Of a DNA stretch of 64,000 bases, positions 63,738 through 64,000 are shown one piece after another. Positions within the stretch are counted from its first letter, which is position 1. Each line of letters starts with the position of its first letter. The notes under the pieces were generated by a model. The model saw only the letters and a program-made list of their open reading frames with translations. It was not told where the DNA came from and ran no database searches. The stretch spans positions 4,316,921-4,380,920 of the forward strand of contig NC_092181.1 in NCBI RefSeq assembly GCF_043641665.1, written 5' to 3'. Made by a program: the position numbers and the translations under genes. The stretch comes from Enoplosus armatus. Its lineage: Eukaryota; Chordata; Actinopteri; Centrarchiformes; Enoplosidae.

Positions 63738-64000
63738 CCCAGGCCTTTGGAGATGCTTCTGGGCTTAAGGGGCAAAAAGGAGAACTAGCCTACATGTTTT
63801 CTCCACCATCAGCATTTCATTTACCTTATTTATTTAAGAGAATTGTATCATATGCGAGCTGCTATTATATGCATTGCTTACCTGTCTATACTTGAGTTTG
63901 AAGATGTTGCTGCTCAGACCAGACCACTCCCTGAATAACAAATGATAAAAGGGGAAAATATATTCATGAACTGAGCTTCAACAGCATCGTTCCATAAATC
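63738..64000. other. window end, nothing recognised
   Basis: AT-rich sequence after the small candidate frame. No AATAAA and no clear splice-linked exon within the window. Confidence 0.5.

Overview
The window looks like vertebrate nuclear DNA, most likely from a percomorph-type ray-finned fish. It is AT-rich and almost gene-free, with many (CA)n/(GT)n microsatellites. It carries interspersed repeat families familiar from spiny-rayed fish, and one intronless receptor gene closest to fish and mammalian ADRA2C. There are no operons, tRNA or rRNA genes, CRISPR arrays or phage genes. The species assignment is inference from repeat and gene style.

The only confident protein-coding gene is adra2c (alpha-2C adrenergic receptor), at 58801-60153 on the + strand: a complete single-exon class A GPCR of 450 residues. 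A CpG-rich stretch lies just upstream (about 57945-58560). The presumed 5' leader holds a strong-context upstream ORF and a possible 82-nt intron. Two AATAAA signals follow the stop codon.

Positions 1-57900 are about 58 kb of gene desert. It holds four degenerate non-LTR retrotransposon pieces: 8985-9360 (+), 11222-11705 (-), 47600-48310 (+, split by a SINE-like insertion) and 51170-52680 (-, the longest, with recognisable RT motifs). It also holds several dispersed repeat families with two or three copies each, a fold-back MITE-like element at 6646-6982 and a pair of about 220-bp inverted copies (2769-2995 and 9361-9582). One near-perfect 19-bp hairpin lies at 177-218, and many simple repeats are present, the largest a (CA)n tract of about 119 bp at 43107-43225. 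Short open frames here look like chance, simple-repeat translation or transposon debris.

Positions 60154-64000 hold the likely adra2c 3' UTR, three more microsatellites and a hAT-like repeat edge. A promoter-like TATA region lies in front of a 65-codon frame with a signal-peptide-like N-terminus (63540-63737); this is the one place outside adra2c where an undescribed small gene seems worth testing.

No clearly novel multi-gene system is visible. The most interesting leads are the candidate secreted peptide, the diverged inverted duplication (possibly a copied regulatory element or an unrecognised repeat) and the adra2c leader. Identities quoted are by-eye estimates.
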